Counted from the first letter of the stretch, positions 10,179-19,296 are shown. The stretch: DNA of 25,255 nucleotides from Carex sylvatica (GCA_964058845.1 CAXKVR010000518.1:1-25255); one strand, 5' to 3'. Numbers and translations: made by a program. The notes: a model not told the origin generated them from the letters alone.

Positions 10179-11274
10179 ATTGTGACAATGAAAGATGTGT
10201 GTTTTGAAAGTTATATTTTAATAATATTTTATGTGTTGTTCATGATTTTATTATGAATGTTATTATTCATGTTCCTTGAGATTTATATATATATCTTTAA
10301 AATTATTCAAAAAGATATTTTTGGTCTTGAATCATAGAAATCCTAGGATGAGAAATATTTAATCACTAAATAAGTTCACGATCATGATAATTAAGGAGAA
10401 ATATTAATTACTAAAGAAGATTGTCATATCGATTAAAGTACATTGAAGTCCTATAAATGTTGATAAATGATTATCATTTAATTACATGAATATATAAAAA
10501 TGTGTGTTTTATATATTGAACATGACCTAAATGAATGGAAAGTTATATGAATTGTATTTTGTGTCATTAATACTTGCATTGTGTCTTTAGAATCTTAGAT
10601 ATGAGCTGTGTAGGTTTTTCACATGCGAAGTTTATAATGTGATTGTTATTTAAATATTATCTTATTATAGGAATGAAAAAGTAGTTCGTTGTGTACAACT
10701 TGTGCGAGAAAAATCTATATGTTAATATTATCATTGTCCCTCGATTTTGAGTTATGATATTATTGGACCCCTTGGTAAAGTGAAATTATATCGCATGCAA
10801 TATAACTGATGTAGTTATAATTATAATTCACTTGAGAGACCAAGAAAACGAATATAATGCAAGAATGACACGATTCTATTTTGCATATTATTCATAATAT
10901 CATGTGATAATGATAGACACAAAATTAGTGGATCGAGTTAATGATTACTATGTTATTTAGAAAACTATAATGTAATGATAGAACCTCATATAGTCAATAA
11001 TATAAAGTTTTATATTATTACCAAGATGATATAGATCTTCTATACGGTCACATCAACTTAAGAGAAACAATGAGTATTTTACATTTCATAATGATGTATA
11101 AGATAAAATACATGAGATAAAATGCTAAAATAAAATATCATAATATGACATGCTTAGACCATGCATAAATTTGTGAAGTTATTCAAATATTATTTGATAT
11201 AATGTTTGAATGCATTATAAGAATAATAGAGACATTGTATAATAGAATATTATTTTTTCATAAATTAATTTATT
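10179..11274 (+). mobile_element. Probable 5' portion of a Copia-type LTR, start not resolved
   Basis: The stretch is very AT-rich and non-coding, continuous with the LTR-like arm that begins at 11275 and ends at the primer-binding site. A candidate LTR start is the TGTGTGTTTTG near 10196, which would give a ~1.75-kb LTR. The inverted copy on the right lacks this part and no target duplication was found, so the assignment is inference. Confidence 0.35.
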
Positions 11275-11943
11275 AAACCAATAGCAAGATGAGATTAAAG
11301 AGAGCATGAGATGGCTAAACAAGGTTAGTGACATTTGTGTAATTAATTTAGACCTTACACAAAGAGCTGCCTTAACCCTTGCCTATTTAAAGGAGAATAA
11401 TTAAGAAAAATTAGTGCTAATTTTCTACCTCTAACCCTAGCTGAAATTCTCTCCTTGAGTAGCCCCCATTTTCTCCTTCTTCTTGGCCGAAAATAGAGAT
11501 GCTTGCTCCTTGGCCGAAAATTGAGAGACTTGCTCCTAGGCTGAAATTCAATTTCATCTCTTCTTGTTAGTGGTTGGATCTAAGTTTTGAACTCCACATC
11601 TATCTATCTAAGAGGTGTGGTAGTTTGTTGTTTAGATTCAAGGTGAACCAAGAGGTGCTTCCAAAAGAGATGTGATTTTCAAGAGGTCTAGAAGGGAATT
11701 CGACTTCTCTCTAATCAAGAGATTTGACAATCTCTTTTGACAAAATGATCTACATCATCTCTAGCAATAAAGTAGATGAAATTTATTTATTTTATTTAGT
11801 GCACATTAGCTGTTTGTTAAAATATTTAAGAGAAAATCTCGCTTGCTATTGTCATATAAATGAGGTTCTTTGTGTATTGAACCAAGTAGTGATAGAAAAA
11901 TTTTAATTTCTCACCATATAGGTATACACATGAAATCTTAACA
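11275..11943 (+). mobile_element. LTR-retrotransposon long terminal repeat (left, forward)
   Basis: This segment ends in CA at 11942-11943, one base before a tRNA-iMet-type primer-binding site, the expected position for the 3' end of a 5' LTR. It carries a TATA-like TATTTAAA at 11384-11391. A diverged copy lies inverted at 12757-13436, similar along essentially the whole arm. A 60-codon frame at 11724-11906 is conserved in the inverted copy only because the DNA is; I do not call it a gene. No gag or pol coding sequence follows. Confidence 0.7.
11384..11391 (+). promoter_or_regulatory. TATA-like element of the LTR
   Basis: TATTTAAA sits in the left LTR, and the inverted copy has TATTTAAA in the matching place. 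Position inside the LTR fits the U3 promoter of the retroelement. Confidence 0.45.
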
Positions 11944-11944
11944 G

Positions 11945-11956
11945 TGGTATTAGAGC
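11945..11956 (+). other. Retroelement primer-binding site (initiator tRNA-Met type)
   Basis: TGGTATTAGAGC matches the plant tRNA-iMet primer-binding site TGGTATCAGAGC at 11 of 12 bases and lies one base after the LTR's terminal CA. This identifies 11275-11943 as an LTR and sets its direction as forward. Confidence 0.8.
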
Positions 11957-12756
11957 ATAGGCTTAATTTTGTGATAATTAGACTATTTAATTTGTGCTTA
12001 ATTAAGTGCTTAAATTTTTGGTTAACTATCTCTCAAGTTCATGGTTCATAAATCTGCCATTTTGGGTCTTTAAGGCATTTGATCACTTTGGTACCATTTG
12101 AATCATGATTTTTTGTGGATCTAAAAATTTCTACATTAGTTTATGATGTGTGGATGAAGATTCTAAAATAAACAGGGAGTTTAAGCCATTTTATTTAGGT
12201 AAACCAAAAATGAAAAAATGGGTACAACACTGGAATTGTTGTGTCCAGTTTTCTGTTTTGGCTGAGATTCAAAATAGCATAACTTGAGTTTGGATGAATG
12301 GATTTTTATAAGCCACATATCATTAGGAAAATAATGCAGTCTAGTTTCTGAAAAACTATATTTTGCCATACAAAATTTTACGGATTTTGTGTGAAAGTTA
12401 AAATTATATAAGTACTACGATCAGGTCTTGAGTACTGGAACTAGAGATTCAAATGTAATTTTCTCACAGACTACTGAATATTTTCGTGATTTCTTTATAT
12501 ATCCAGAACGGTGTTAAAGTCTAGTTTTCAGAAATATATGCCTTGAATTTTTATTCAAAACACATACTCTTGGGTATAGAAAACTAGTGCGCAGCATATC
12601 AAAACTGGACAGCGTGCCCATTTTTGGTCTCACCACAATAAAAATTAATTTTATGTTTTCTAAAAGTTTCATATAAGTTTCAAGTGTTTGAAATAGGGTA
12701 TATGAATATTAGAAATAAAAATTATTTTTGGGATTTAAAATGATTTAGATGGATTG
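11957..12756 (+). mobile_element. Untranslated leader of the LTR element(s), no gag/pol
   Basis: This non-coding stretch lies between the two facing LTR arms. Words such as CATAACTTGAGTTTGG, TGTCCAGTTTTCTG and GTCTAGTTT-CTGAAAA/GTCTAGTTTTCAGAAA recur, as in repeat-rich leaders of plant retroelements. The centre is only loosely palindromic: AATGGGTACAACACTGG (left) corresponds to AATGGGCACGCTGTCC read from the right. Confidence 0.5.
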
Positions 12757-13436
12757 AGAACTTGAGAGATATATGGTTAACTAAATAAAATTGAATAGTG
12801 TGATAAGATTGCACATGTGTATACCTATATGGTGAGAAATTAAAATTTTTCTATCATTACTTGGCTCAATACACAAAGGACCTCATTTATATAACAATAG
12901 CAAGCAAGATTTTCTCTTAAGCATTTCAACAAACACCTAATGTACACTAAATATAATAAATAAATTTCATCTTTTTTATTGCTAGAAAAGATGTAGATCA
13001 TTTTACCTAAAAAGATTGTCAAATCTTTTGATTAGAAGGAAGCCGATTTCTCTTCTAGATCTCTTGGAAACCACATCTCTTTTGGAAGCAACTTTTGGTT
13101 CACCTTAAATCTAAACAACGAACTAGCACACATCTTAGAAAGATAGATGTGGAGGTCAAAACTTAGATCCAACTGCCTAACAAGAATAGTTGAGAGTGAA
13201 TTTCGACCTAGGAGCAAGTGTCTCAATTTTTGGCCAATGAGTAAGTCTCTTTATTTTCGGAGAAGGAGAAAAGGGAGCTACTCAAGGAGAGAATTTAGAG
13301 ACAGAAAATTAACATTAATTTTTCTTAATTATTCTTTTTAAATAGACAAGAGTTAGAATAACTCTTTGTATAAGGTTTAAATTAATTACACAAAGATCAC
13401 TAGTTTTATTTAGCTATGTCATCTTGCTATTGGTTT
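12757..13436 (-). mobile_element. Second LTR-plus-leader arm, inverted
   Basis: Read on the minus strand, 13436 to 12757 repeats the left LTR from AAACCAATAGCAAG through TCACCATATAGGTATACACATG and into the leader word ATCTCTCAAGTTC, with scattered substitutions and small indels. The primer-binding-site bases themselves are absent or diverged (about 12793-12816). The arm stops at 13436, exactly opposite the point where the left similarity starts (11275). Confidence 0.75.
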
Positions 13437-13626
13437 GAATCATTTATGTTTGTTGTTTTCTGTTTGCCAAGACACTGCATCAGACGCTGAAGACTCGAGT
13501 AAAACAAAAATAAACCGACAATCGGACGGCTTCAATAGAGCCCAGTTAACCAGGAGAAAGAATCCTGCGGCAAACGTACCTTATCTCCATTTCTCATCTG
13601 CATATGAACGCAAATGGACTGCGTAA
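13437..13626 (+). CDS. Possible terminal-exon fragment of an unidentified gene
   Basis: An open stretch ends at TAA 13624-13626. A plausible acceptor is the CATCAG before ACGCTG near 13483. From there the frame reads DAEDSSKTKINRQ and later RRKNPAANVPYLHFSSAYER before the stop, about 47 residues of mixed, protein-like composition with higher GC than its surroundings. I do not recognise the family and see no upstream exon, since retroelement sequence adjoins it directly. It may be the tail of a host gene whose other exons were lost or moved, or chance. Confidence 0.22.
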
Positions 13627-14032
13627 TCTTTTCGCTTGGTCGATTGTGGCGATGGAGGGACATGCATGCCGTTTATTTATTTTTACTCTTTAACACTCAT
13701 GATGATGAATTGATGATATGATATAGCCAAAATCAACTCGCCACACGTTGATTCACACGAGTTTCTCAGCAGAAAAAATTGTCGGAGAAGGCGACACGAA
13801 TCGATACCGTCCGTTGTCTGATCAAACTCAATCTTTATGCATATTCAACGGTTCCGATCCATCTGAGGATCGGTTCTCTGCCTGGATTCTCCCAAGGCTA
13901 TGCGGTGATTAAAATTTTGATGTGACCGCACCGGACAGTCTCTGTCGGATTTAGGGGTGTTAATGAATACGATAAAGATCAGTTGGTAATTAATACCCAT
14001 ACTTATTATAATTTTTTTATCCGTATTTTATT
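13627..14032. other. Unassigned non-coding stretch
   Basis: No gene is recognised. From 13952 the sequence TAGGGGTGTTAATG resembles a hAT-type terminus, followed by AT-rich sequence that continues after the next element at 16406 (GGATAATG). The 2.36-kb hAT may therefore sit inside an older hAT relic, but no matching second end was found. Confidence 0.35.
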
Positions 14033-14040
14033 CTTATTAG
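14033..14040 (+). repeat. 8-bp target-site duplication (left)
   Basis: CTTATTAG is repeated exactly at 16398-16405 and defines the ends of the hAT element between them. Confidence 0.9.
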
Positions 14041-14228
14041 TGGGGGTGCACAAAAAATTCGAGATTCGTGATTCAGTTCGAGTTCAATTCAAAAAAATTA
14101 AAAAAAAATTCGATTCGAAATCAGTTCAATTTAAAATTAATTCAAACTAGTTCGATTCGATATAATTCGCGAATTTTGAAGGTTTGAAATCAGTGAACCA
14201 TCCAATTAATATAAGTTAGCGAACAACA

Positions 14229-14428
14229 GGAATCCGTATCCTCTCCGGTATTGTAGAGGATGACCCTCACTTTACGGTTTTAGATTCAATTTCAACCGGT
14301 TTGGTATTCGGATCGCAATAGGGGACAGTATTTTTGGGCTTTGAGATTCGTGCCAAGTTAAAAAGAACGGTTCAGATCTAGTAATTGTAAAAGATTCCCT
14401 TACCAGGTATTGGAGAGGATGTGAATTT
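14229..14428. mobile_element. 200-bp MULE-type MITE nested in the hAT element
   Basis: It is bounded by an exact 9-bp duplication CGAACAACA (14220-14228 and 14429-14437), the size made by Mutator-like transposition. The ends carry inverted GGAATCCGTATCCTCTCC / AAATTCACATCCTCTCC. The interior is non-coding. Its insertion postdates the host hAT. Confidence 0.85.
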
Positions 14429-14437
14429 CGAACAACA

Positions 14438-14705
14438 AACCTGGCCACTATTTTTCTCCCTCTCGCTCTTATTCTCACAGCCAGAGTCGCTAAACCTAAA
14501 TCTAGGTTTAGCCGACTTTTACTCTCCGCCGTTGCTCTCCTCCGCCGTAGCTCTCCTCGGCCACGCGGCTTTCCTCCGTTGTTGCTCTCACTCTCTCCTC
14601 CTCCGTTGCTCTCCTCCCTCCTCCGCCGTTGCTGTCACTCGCTCCTCCGCCCTTGCTCTCCGTTGCTCTCTGTTCCTCTATCCTCCGCTTGTGTCTTGAG
14701 GCCTT
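14438..14705 (+). promoter_or_regulatory. C/T-rich leader inside the hAT element
   Basis: A strongly C/T-rich run with many CTCCTCCGCCGTTGCTCTC-like words, preceded by the palindrome TAAACCTAAATCTAGGTTTA (14491-14510). It has the look of a plant promoter/5' UTR and probably drove the transposase or the captured gene. The Ser/Leu reading frame at 14421-14699 is low-complexity and not called. Confidence 0.4.
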
Positions 14706-14786
14706 CAGAGAATGTATGTATTTACATTGCTTGTGATACCCACTTTATTATGATAATTTTATATGGTCTTTAAAAAAATCCACCTC

Positions 14787-14903
14787 ATGGTTTTATCAAG
14801 CTTATACCATGTCGAGGGTCTGACAAAAAGCTGCTCTCTCATTTCATCTTTGTCTCTTGGAGGATTCAGAATTGAGGATGATATATTGTCTAATCTGATT
14901 AAG
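14787..14903 (+). pseudogene. LRR-like exon fragment captured in the hAT element
   Basis: From ATG 14787 an open frame runs 39 codons to AAG|GTAAAC. The later part reads SCSLISSLSLGGFRIEDD and DILSNLIK, with the L-x-L-x-x-x-x-I-x-D spacing of leucine-rich repeats of the F-box/RNI type. Nothing in a hAT transposase resembles this. It is best read as a piece of a captured host gene upstream of the chimeric exon at 15146. The splice phases of the two pieces do not match, so a functional fusion is unlikely. Confidence 0.35.
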
Positions 14904-15145
14904 GTAAACTAATTTTGTTTTCTTTCTTAAATTTGTATTATCTAAGTTGATTGCTACTATGACCCACAAATTTGTATTTGGATCTTTCGAGTTCAATCAT
15001 TTTTTCAGGCAGCTTCTTAAGGTTTGATTTATTTAGATGTTTAGTCGTTACAAAGCTGTTTATTTCCTTTCTTTATAATTTAACATCACTGACTGTAATC
15101 TTTATAGTTTAACAAGCTTGAAACCATTTGATTTTGGTTTTTCAG

Positions 15146-15528
15146 AGACTTCGGTAAAGGTTGTGGTGCCAATTCTCTGGAAACCTTGATTCTACGTGAT
15201 TGCATAAATATTAGAGCAGTAAGTAGCATTCCAATATTAACGGTTGCCTCTGAGTTGGCTTTTAGTGCCGGATGTCGTGTATTAGATGATTACAGAAGTT
15301 TCCTAACTAAAGATATGGTTGAATTTTTTATTTGTGGAGGTGATTGGATAATGGCAAACTCAACTATCACGTTGCACACCTTACAAGTAAGAGACATGCT
15401 TATAATATCTATTGTTCATTTATTTGAATATTGAAATAACTTTTGCACTTATATTTTATTTTTCTTAATATTTTCAGCAAGCACCCAAAGAAGAGGAGAA
15501 CTTTGAAGTGCAAATACCGATGGAATAA
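15146..15528 (+). pseudogene. Chimeric LRR-like / hAT transposase C-terminal (dimerisation) exons
   Basis: After acceptor TTTTTCAG (15145) one open frame runs to the donor at 15387. Its first ~22 codons, with CGANSLETLILRDCINIR, look like a leucine-rich repeat. The rest, with SIPILTVASELAFSAG, CRVLDDYRSFL and FFICGGDWI, is the hAT C-terminal dimerisation region, which has TVAS(E)xAFS-x-x-G-RVLD followed by a short helix and W. Removing the intron 15387-15477 gives QAPKEEENFEVQIPME and stop at 15526-15528, a normal acidic hAT tail. The transposase start, BED finger and catalytic domain are missing, so this is a remnant. The hAT identity is firm; the LRR identity is inference. Confidence 0.72.
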
Positions 15529-16137
15529 ACTGATTAGAGAGTAAGTTAAAGACCTTTAAATATCATGATTCAGACTTTATTGCAGCATCTTGCACTTACT
15601 TTATTCCTATATAAATCTGCAACATGTAGGCTGTCTCGTGGAAGAAATTCATTGATTGGTATTAGTAGATGCACTACCATTAGGCATGCTTCTACCTTAA
15701 TTTCTATTTTATCTCACCAATCTTGCACATAGTTACTCCAGGTCACCAACATACTACATACTAAGAGATGACAATTTGAAATTTGATTTGTTTTCCATGG
15801 GACAGACCTTTAGAACTGTTATTTAATTTTGTTTACATGACTCTTAGAACTTTTATTTTATTTTCAGGTGGCAATATGACAGCAAGCAATGTGATCGTTC
15901 AGTTGGTTGTTTAGTATTAATTTAGAGACAAATTATTGTTTAGTATTAACTTGTGATTGTTCCGTTGATTTAGAGACAAATTAGTTTGAATTTGTGATTG
16001 TTCTGTTATTTAGTATTAATTTAGGAACAAATTTAACCGAATTGTTGGATCCAACAATTTGTAATAATTGTACTTTATTTTGTTTGAATTGTTTCTATTG
16101 ATATTAATTTAGGGACAAATTTAATCAAATTGTTGCT
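15529..16137 (+). repeat. 3' region of the hAT remnant with a fourfold degenerate repeat
   Basis: Non-coding sequence with possible 3'-UTR splice sites (GTAAGT at 15541, acceptors near 15629 and 15868). From about 15911 the word TATTAATTTAGAGACAAATT recurs four times in degenerate form (near 15916, 15965, 16014 and 16101). Confidence 0.5.
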
Positions 16138-16225
16138 TCAATTTCGAACTGTTGCCTCAATTTCGAACTGTCTCAATTTCGAACTGCCTCAATTTCGAAC
16201 TGCTGCATCAACTTCGAATTGCTCT
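16138..16225 (+). repeat. Subterminal tandem CTCAATTTCGAACTG repeats of the hAT element
   Basis: About five units of a 15-20-bp word (T/C)TCAATTTCGAACTG follow each other, then loosen into TTCGAA-rich sequence up to the terminus. Clustered subterminal motifs are where hAT transposases usually bind, so these are candidate transposase sites. Confidence 0.7.
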
Positions 16226-16405
16226 CAATTTTGAACTAATTTCGAATCAAATCGAACTAGTTCGAATTATACCGAACCAAATTCGAACTGGTCTTTTAAA
16301 TTCGAATCTATTTCAATTTCGAACCGAACTCAGTTCGAAATAATTTCGAATTTGAACTAGGCCCAATTCGATTTGATTTGGTTCGTTTGCAGCCCTACTT
16401 ATTAG

Positions 16406-17968
16406 CTACGGATTACATTATTCATATTATATTTTTATCTATTATGATTGTCGGATAATGAAATGGTAGCAGATAAATAACGGATGATATTAATATAATA
16501 ATTTTATTATTATTTACTAAATAAAATATTAAAACACATTTATTTTACAAATACACACTCGCGCGTGTTTTAAAGATCTAAATTTTATTGAGATTTGTTA
16601 AAATTTATTTATGTATTTTAATAGTTAATTAAATGTAACACAACTATAAAAAATAGTTGAAGAATATATATCATTGCTCATTAATATATATAATTATATA
16701 TATTTTTTATTATAATTACACCTCTTAGGATATGCATTTTTCGGTCAATATGAAGATATATTCAGTGTATAAAAATGTGCCATAGGTCTACTATGCCTTA
16801 TAATTTAGGTGTTATTCTTCCTGATATCTTATCAAGATTGGACGTCAAGTTCTTTTTAACTACTTTTGATATATGCGAGTCTCATTAAAAAACAATAGTC
16901 GGCAGGTATTTGGTATACCTTGCCTTGTGAAATAGGCAACATTTTTTTCCAGACAGAAAGCAAAATCTCTTGCACCAAATTAAGAATCTAATTAATGATA
17001 AATTTTATAAGATAGTGAAATAAAATTTCATATCAATAATGGGAAAAAGTAACGCGACATATATATGTAACCAAACGCTTAATAATTCTCCATTCAACAA
17101 TTTCTTGAACGAGAAGTAGGATTTTCAAATTTTTGGTGCAGTGGCATATGCAGATTGGACATGGGAGAGATCAAATGTGTGTGTGTGTGTTTTTTTTTTT
17201 AAAGTATAAATTGGTGATCAAATCACTCAACTATTTAATATCTTTCTATCTAAATTTTGAAATTACAATCTTCAGTACAGAGAACAATATGATAAAAAAA
17301 ACTTGTTCTTCAAATGCTTACTTATTTTCCTACCAAGCGTCCAAGCTCCAACTGCATCATATGCTAGTCAGCTACCAAAAAATAATTTTAAATGGCACAT
17401 GCAAGTACTAAAATCATCCTTAGATTTTGCTCCTAAAAAGTGATATCTATTTCAAAATAAATACTTTACAATAATATTTTTTATGAAATAATCTTACATA
17501 AGAAAATTTTGTACAAAAAAATATATTTTAAAATCGTAAATATCTGTATAGTAAAAAATAACACGATTAACTGTATGAAAATTATCATGGAGAAATACAA
17601 ATTTATATTCTCTATTTTATATAATGAGAGAGCATGAGAAAATATGAGTCGTTTCATCATCATAACATAACAAGGTGAGAGATATAATGAAATGGATGAT
17701 GATGTTGAATAATGTGACACAGGTAAAAATATTTTGAAAATTAACCCTCTTTAAGAAGTATAGATATACAAGAAATTTCTAAAAAAGAAATTAGTATTTA
17801 AAAGAAAAACTGTCAAGAAGCAAGATTGTATATGAAGAAGGATCAAATGCTTACTTTCTTTTCACTATGCTCTAATTTTACCTTGCTATTAACAATTTCA
17901 AACAAATTTAAATAATCACCTGGTTCTACCTGAAAAGTAATATAATGCATTTTCGAACAGTGTTATAA
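16406..17968. other. AT-rich intergenic stretch
   Basis: No gene is supported. There is a (TG)n-T(n) microsatellite at about 17176-17201 and long AT-rich runs near 16490-16700. The reading frames at 17133-17411 and 17481-17720 are AT-driven and lack domain features. Confidence 0.5.
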
Positions 17969-17977
17969 AATATAGTT
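17969..17977 (+). repeat. 9-bp target-site duplication (left) of MITE copy B
   Basis: AATATAGTT is repeated exactly at 18395-18403. Nine base pairs is the Mutator-superfamily duplication length. Confidence 0.85.
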
Positions 17978-18394
17978 GAGTAGAACAAGGGTGTTCTTAA
18001 GTTCACCAAACTCCTTGGTGAACTCAAGTCTAAATTCTGTTAAATTGATTTTAAATGACGAATCCGAACCGTTGAAATTCGCCTACCTTACGAGTGATGC
18101 GTCTACATGTGAAAATTTTAAATATTCGAATTAATTTAGTATAAGTCAAGCGGTCAAAAAATATTCAAAAAATGAATGCATTAAAATTAATTTATTAACC
18201 TTCTAATTTTGATCAATTGACTTTATACTAAATTAATTCGAATGTTTAAAATTTTCACATTTAGACGCATCACTCGTAAGGTAGACGGATTTTAACGGTT
18301 CGAATTCGTCATTTGAAGTCGATTTGACAGATTTTAGACTTAAGTTCACCGAGAGACTTGGTGAACTTAAGAACACCCTAGTTCAATTCTACTC
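17978..18394. mobile_element. Complete 417-bp MULE-type MITE (copy B)
   Basis: The element starts GAGTAGAACAAGGGTGTTC and ends GAACACCCTAGTTCAATTCTACTC read forward in two parts, so the outer GAGTAG/CTACTC and most of ~190 bp on each side are inverted copies. The arms contain TTAAGTTCACC, GATGCGTCTACATGTG and TTCGAATTAATTTAGTATAA. A perfect 9-bp duplication AATATAGTT flanks it. The centre is AT-rich and non-coding. It is the reference copy for the family seen at 6766 and, more diverged, at 23650. Confidence 0.9.
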
Positions 18395-18403
18395 AATATA
18401 GTT

Positions 18404-18973
18404 TATGTTGTACAAGTATTATTGTTTTGTCGATCTTACGGAAATATAAATTTTATCATTTTCAAGATATATATCCATTCTCATGACGTAGAATAAAATC
18501 ATTTTTTGACTTAAATCATTGAAAATTCAGATTTTCTATTTCATCAGCGGAAATATATGCAGATTTTCTATTTCAGATGCAAATGCAATCCTGGGAACTT
18601 TTATGCTGTAGTTGGGATAAATTATATATGCATAAAATTTTGAAGAACTATACTTGAACGAAATAGTATCGAGTACAATCTGTTAACCATTTACACAAAA
18701 GCTACAATTAACACTAAAAATGGCATAGCTCATAATTGAAATGACAAGGCTGCAAACAATATTACAATGCGCTTCACCTTGTCTTTACTGAAAAAAGAGA
18801 ATTGTTTTCATACTAACTAAGACGACACCTATATAATTTAGAATTAATTAAGCTCTGCCTATCCCTAGAGAATAAAAATAAAAATAAAAATAAAAGAATA
18901 AAATGATGTGAACTCGAACAACTAAACTATTTTCCACGTAGATATATATATATATATATATATAGCGTTGCTA
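18404..18973. other. AT-rich intergenic stretch and 3' flank of the peptide gene
   Basis: No gene is seen. An (AAAAT)n run lies at 18871-18903 and an (AT)n run at 18942-18964. The latter begins about 10 bp past the stop codon of the peptide gene and is probably in its 3' UTR. Confidence 0.55.
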
Positions 18974-19201
18974 TCATGGAACCGATGAGGTATGCGTGTG
19001 TTTATTGCCCCGACGGCTTGGCCCTGAAGAAGGGATGAGTCCTCTCGCCAAAACCACATGAAACATCTTTGAATTTGTATTTAACATCCGATTTCTTTGG
19101 ATTTGGAACGTCGGCATGAAACTTGGATTCGGCCTTGCTAGAGAAACTTCGACGATGACTATGACCAAGAGAATAAGTAAAAGGACCTTAGAAGTGTTCA
19201 T
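18974..19201 (-). CDS. Secreted small-peptide precursor, SGPS type (PIP/IDA-like)
   Basis: A 75-codon frame on the minus strand. Residues 1-22 (MNTSKVLLLILLVIVIVEVS, then LA) form a classic signal peptide: short basic/polar start, long Leu/Ile/Val core, small residues at the cut. A variable middle of about 30 residues follows, then a conserved-looking C-terminus GLIPSSGPSRRGNKH and a short Thr/Ser tail. SGPS-x-R-G-x-x-H has the same spacing as the PAMP-induced peptide (PIP/PIPL) motif SGPSPRGRGH, and PSSGPSRR also resembles the PIP core of IDA-like abscission peptides. Such precursors are secreted, cut to about 10-20 residues, often proline-hydroxylated, and sensed by LRR receptor kinases (RLK7 for PIPs, HAESA for IDA). 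Length and single exon suit the family. A TATA box lies 87-95 bp upstream of the ATG. The exact subfamily is unsettled. Confidence 0.72.
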   Translation of the reverse strand: MNTSKVLLLILLVIVIVEVSLARPNPSFMPTFQIQRNRMLNTNSKMFHVVLARGLIPSSGPSRRGNKHTHTSSVP

Positions 19202-19287
19202 GGTATTTGCGTTGGTGTGTTTTTATTTTTTGCGTGGGTGGGTGGGGAAGAAGGGTTGTTTGTTGGTTGGAGGAGCGATAATGGGTT

Positions 19288-19296
19288 TAATTTATA
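19288..19296 (-). promoter_or_regulatory. TATA box of the peptide gene
   Basis: TATAAATTA on the minus strand lies about 87-95 bp before the ATG at 19201. A C/A-rich leader (CCAACCAACAAACAACCC) follows, typical of a short plant 5' UTR. The spacing predicts transcription start near 19260. Confidence 0.6.

Larger units (their letters stand above)
14041..16397 (+). mobile_element. 2357-bp hAT element with chimeric internal exon
   Basis: The ends TGGGGGTGCACA and TAGGGCTGCAAA (right end reverse-complemented) form short imperfect inverted repeats, and a perfect 8-bp duplication CTTATTAG flanks them; both are hAT traits. Both subterminal regions are packed with TTCGAA-type words (about 14058-14160 and 16138-16380). 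Inside are a C/T-rich leader, LRR-like coding pieces, and the hAT transposase dimerisation exon with its short last exon. BED zinc finger and catalytic core are absent, so the element is defective. A 200-bp MITE has inserted into it, and a shorter relative lies in reverse at 20041-20687. Confidence 0.9.

Noticed and set aside
11724..11906. 60-codon frame conserved in the inverted arm at 12840-13022
   Set aside because: The two frames match because both lie in copies of the same LTR. There is no domain, no start context, and the surrounding non-coding DNA is equally conserved.
14421..14773. Ser/Leu-rich frames in the C/T-rich leader of the hAT element
   Set aside because: Composition is explained by the C/T repeats; there is no domain and no matching splice structure.
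13944..16455. Possible outer hAT with duplication GTCGGATT / GTCGGATA
   Set aside because: The right copy is not preceded by a terminus matching TAGGGGTGTTAATG, and 7 of 8 bases can match by chance in this sequence.
17133..17411. 92-codon frame including a TG/T microsatellite
   Set aside because: The microsatellite is translated into VCVCVFFF, the rest is AT-driven, and there is no family or splice support.
18290..18310. GGTTCGAATTC resembling a tRNA T-loop
   Set aside because: It lies in the MITE arm, is repeated in inverted form, and no cloverleaf can be formed around it.
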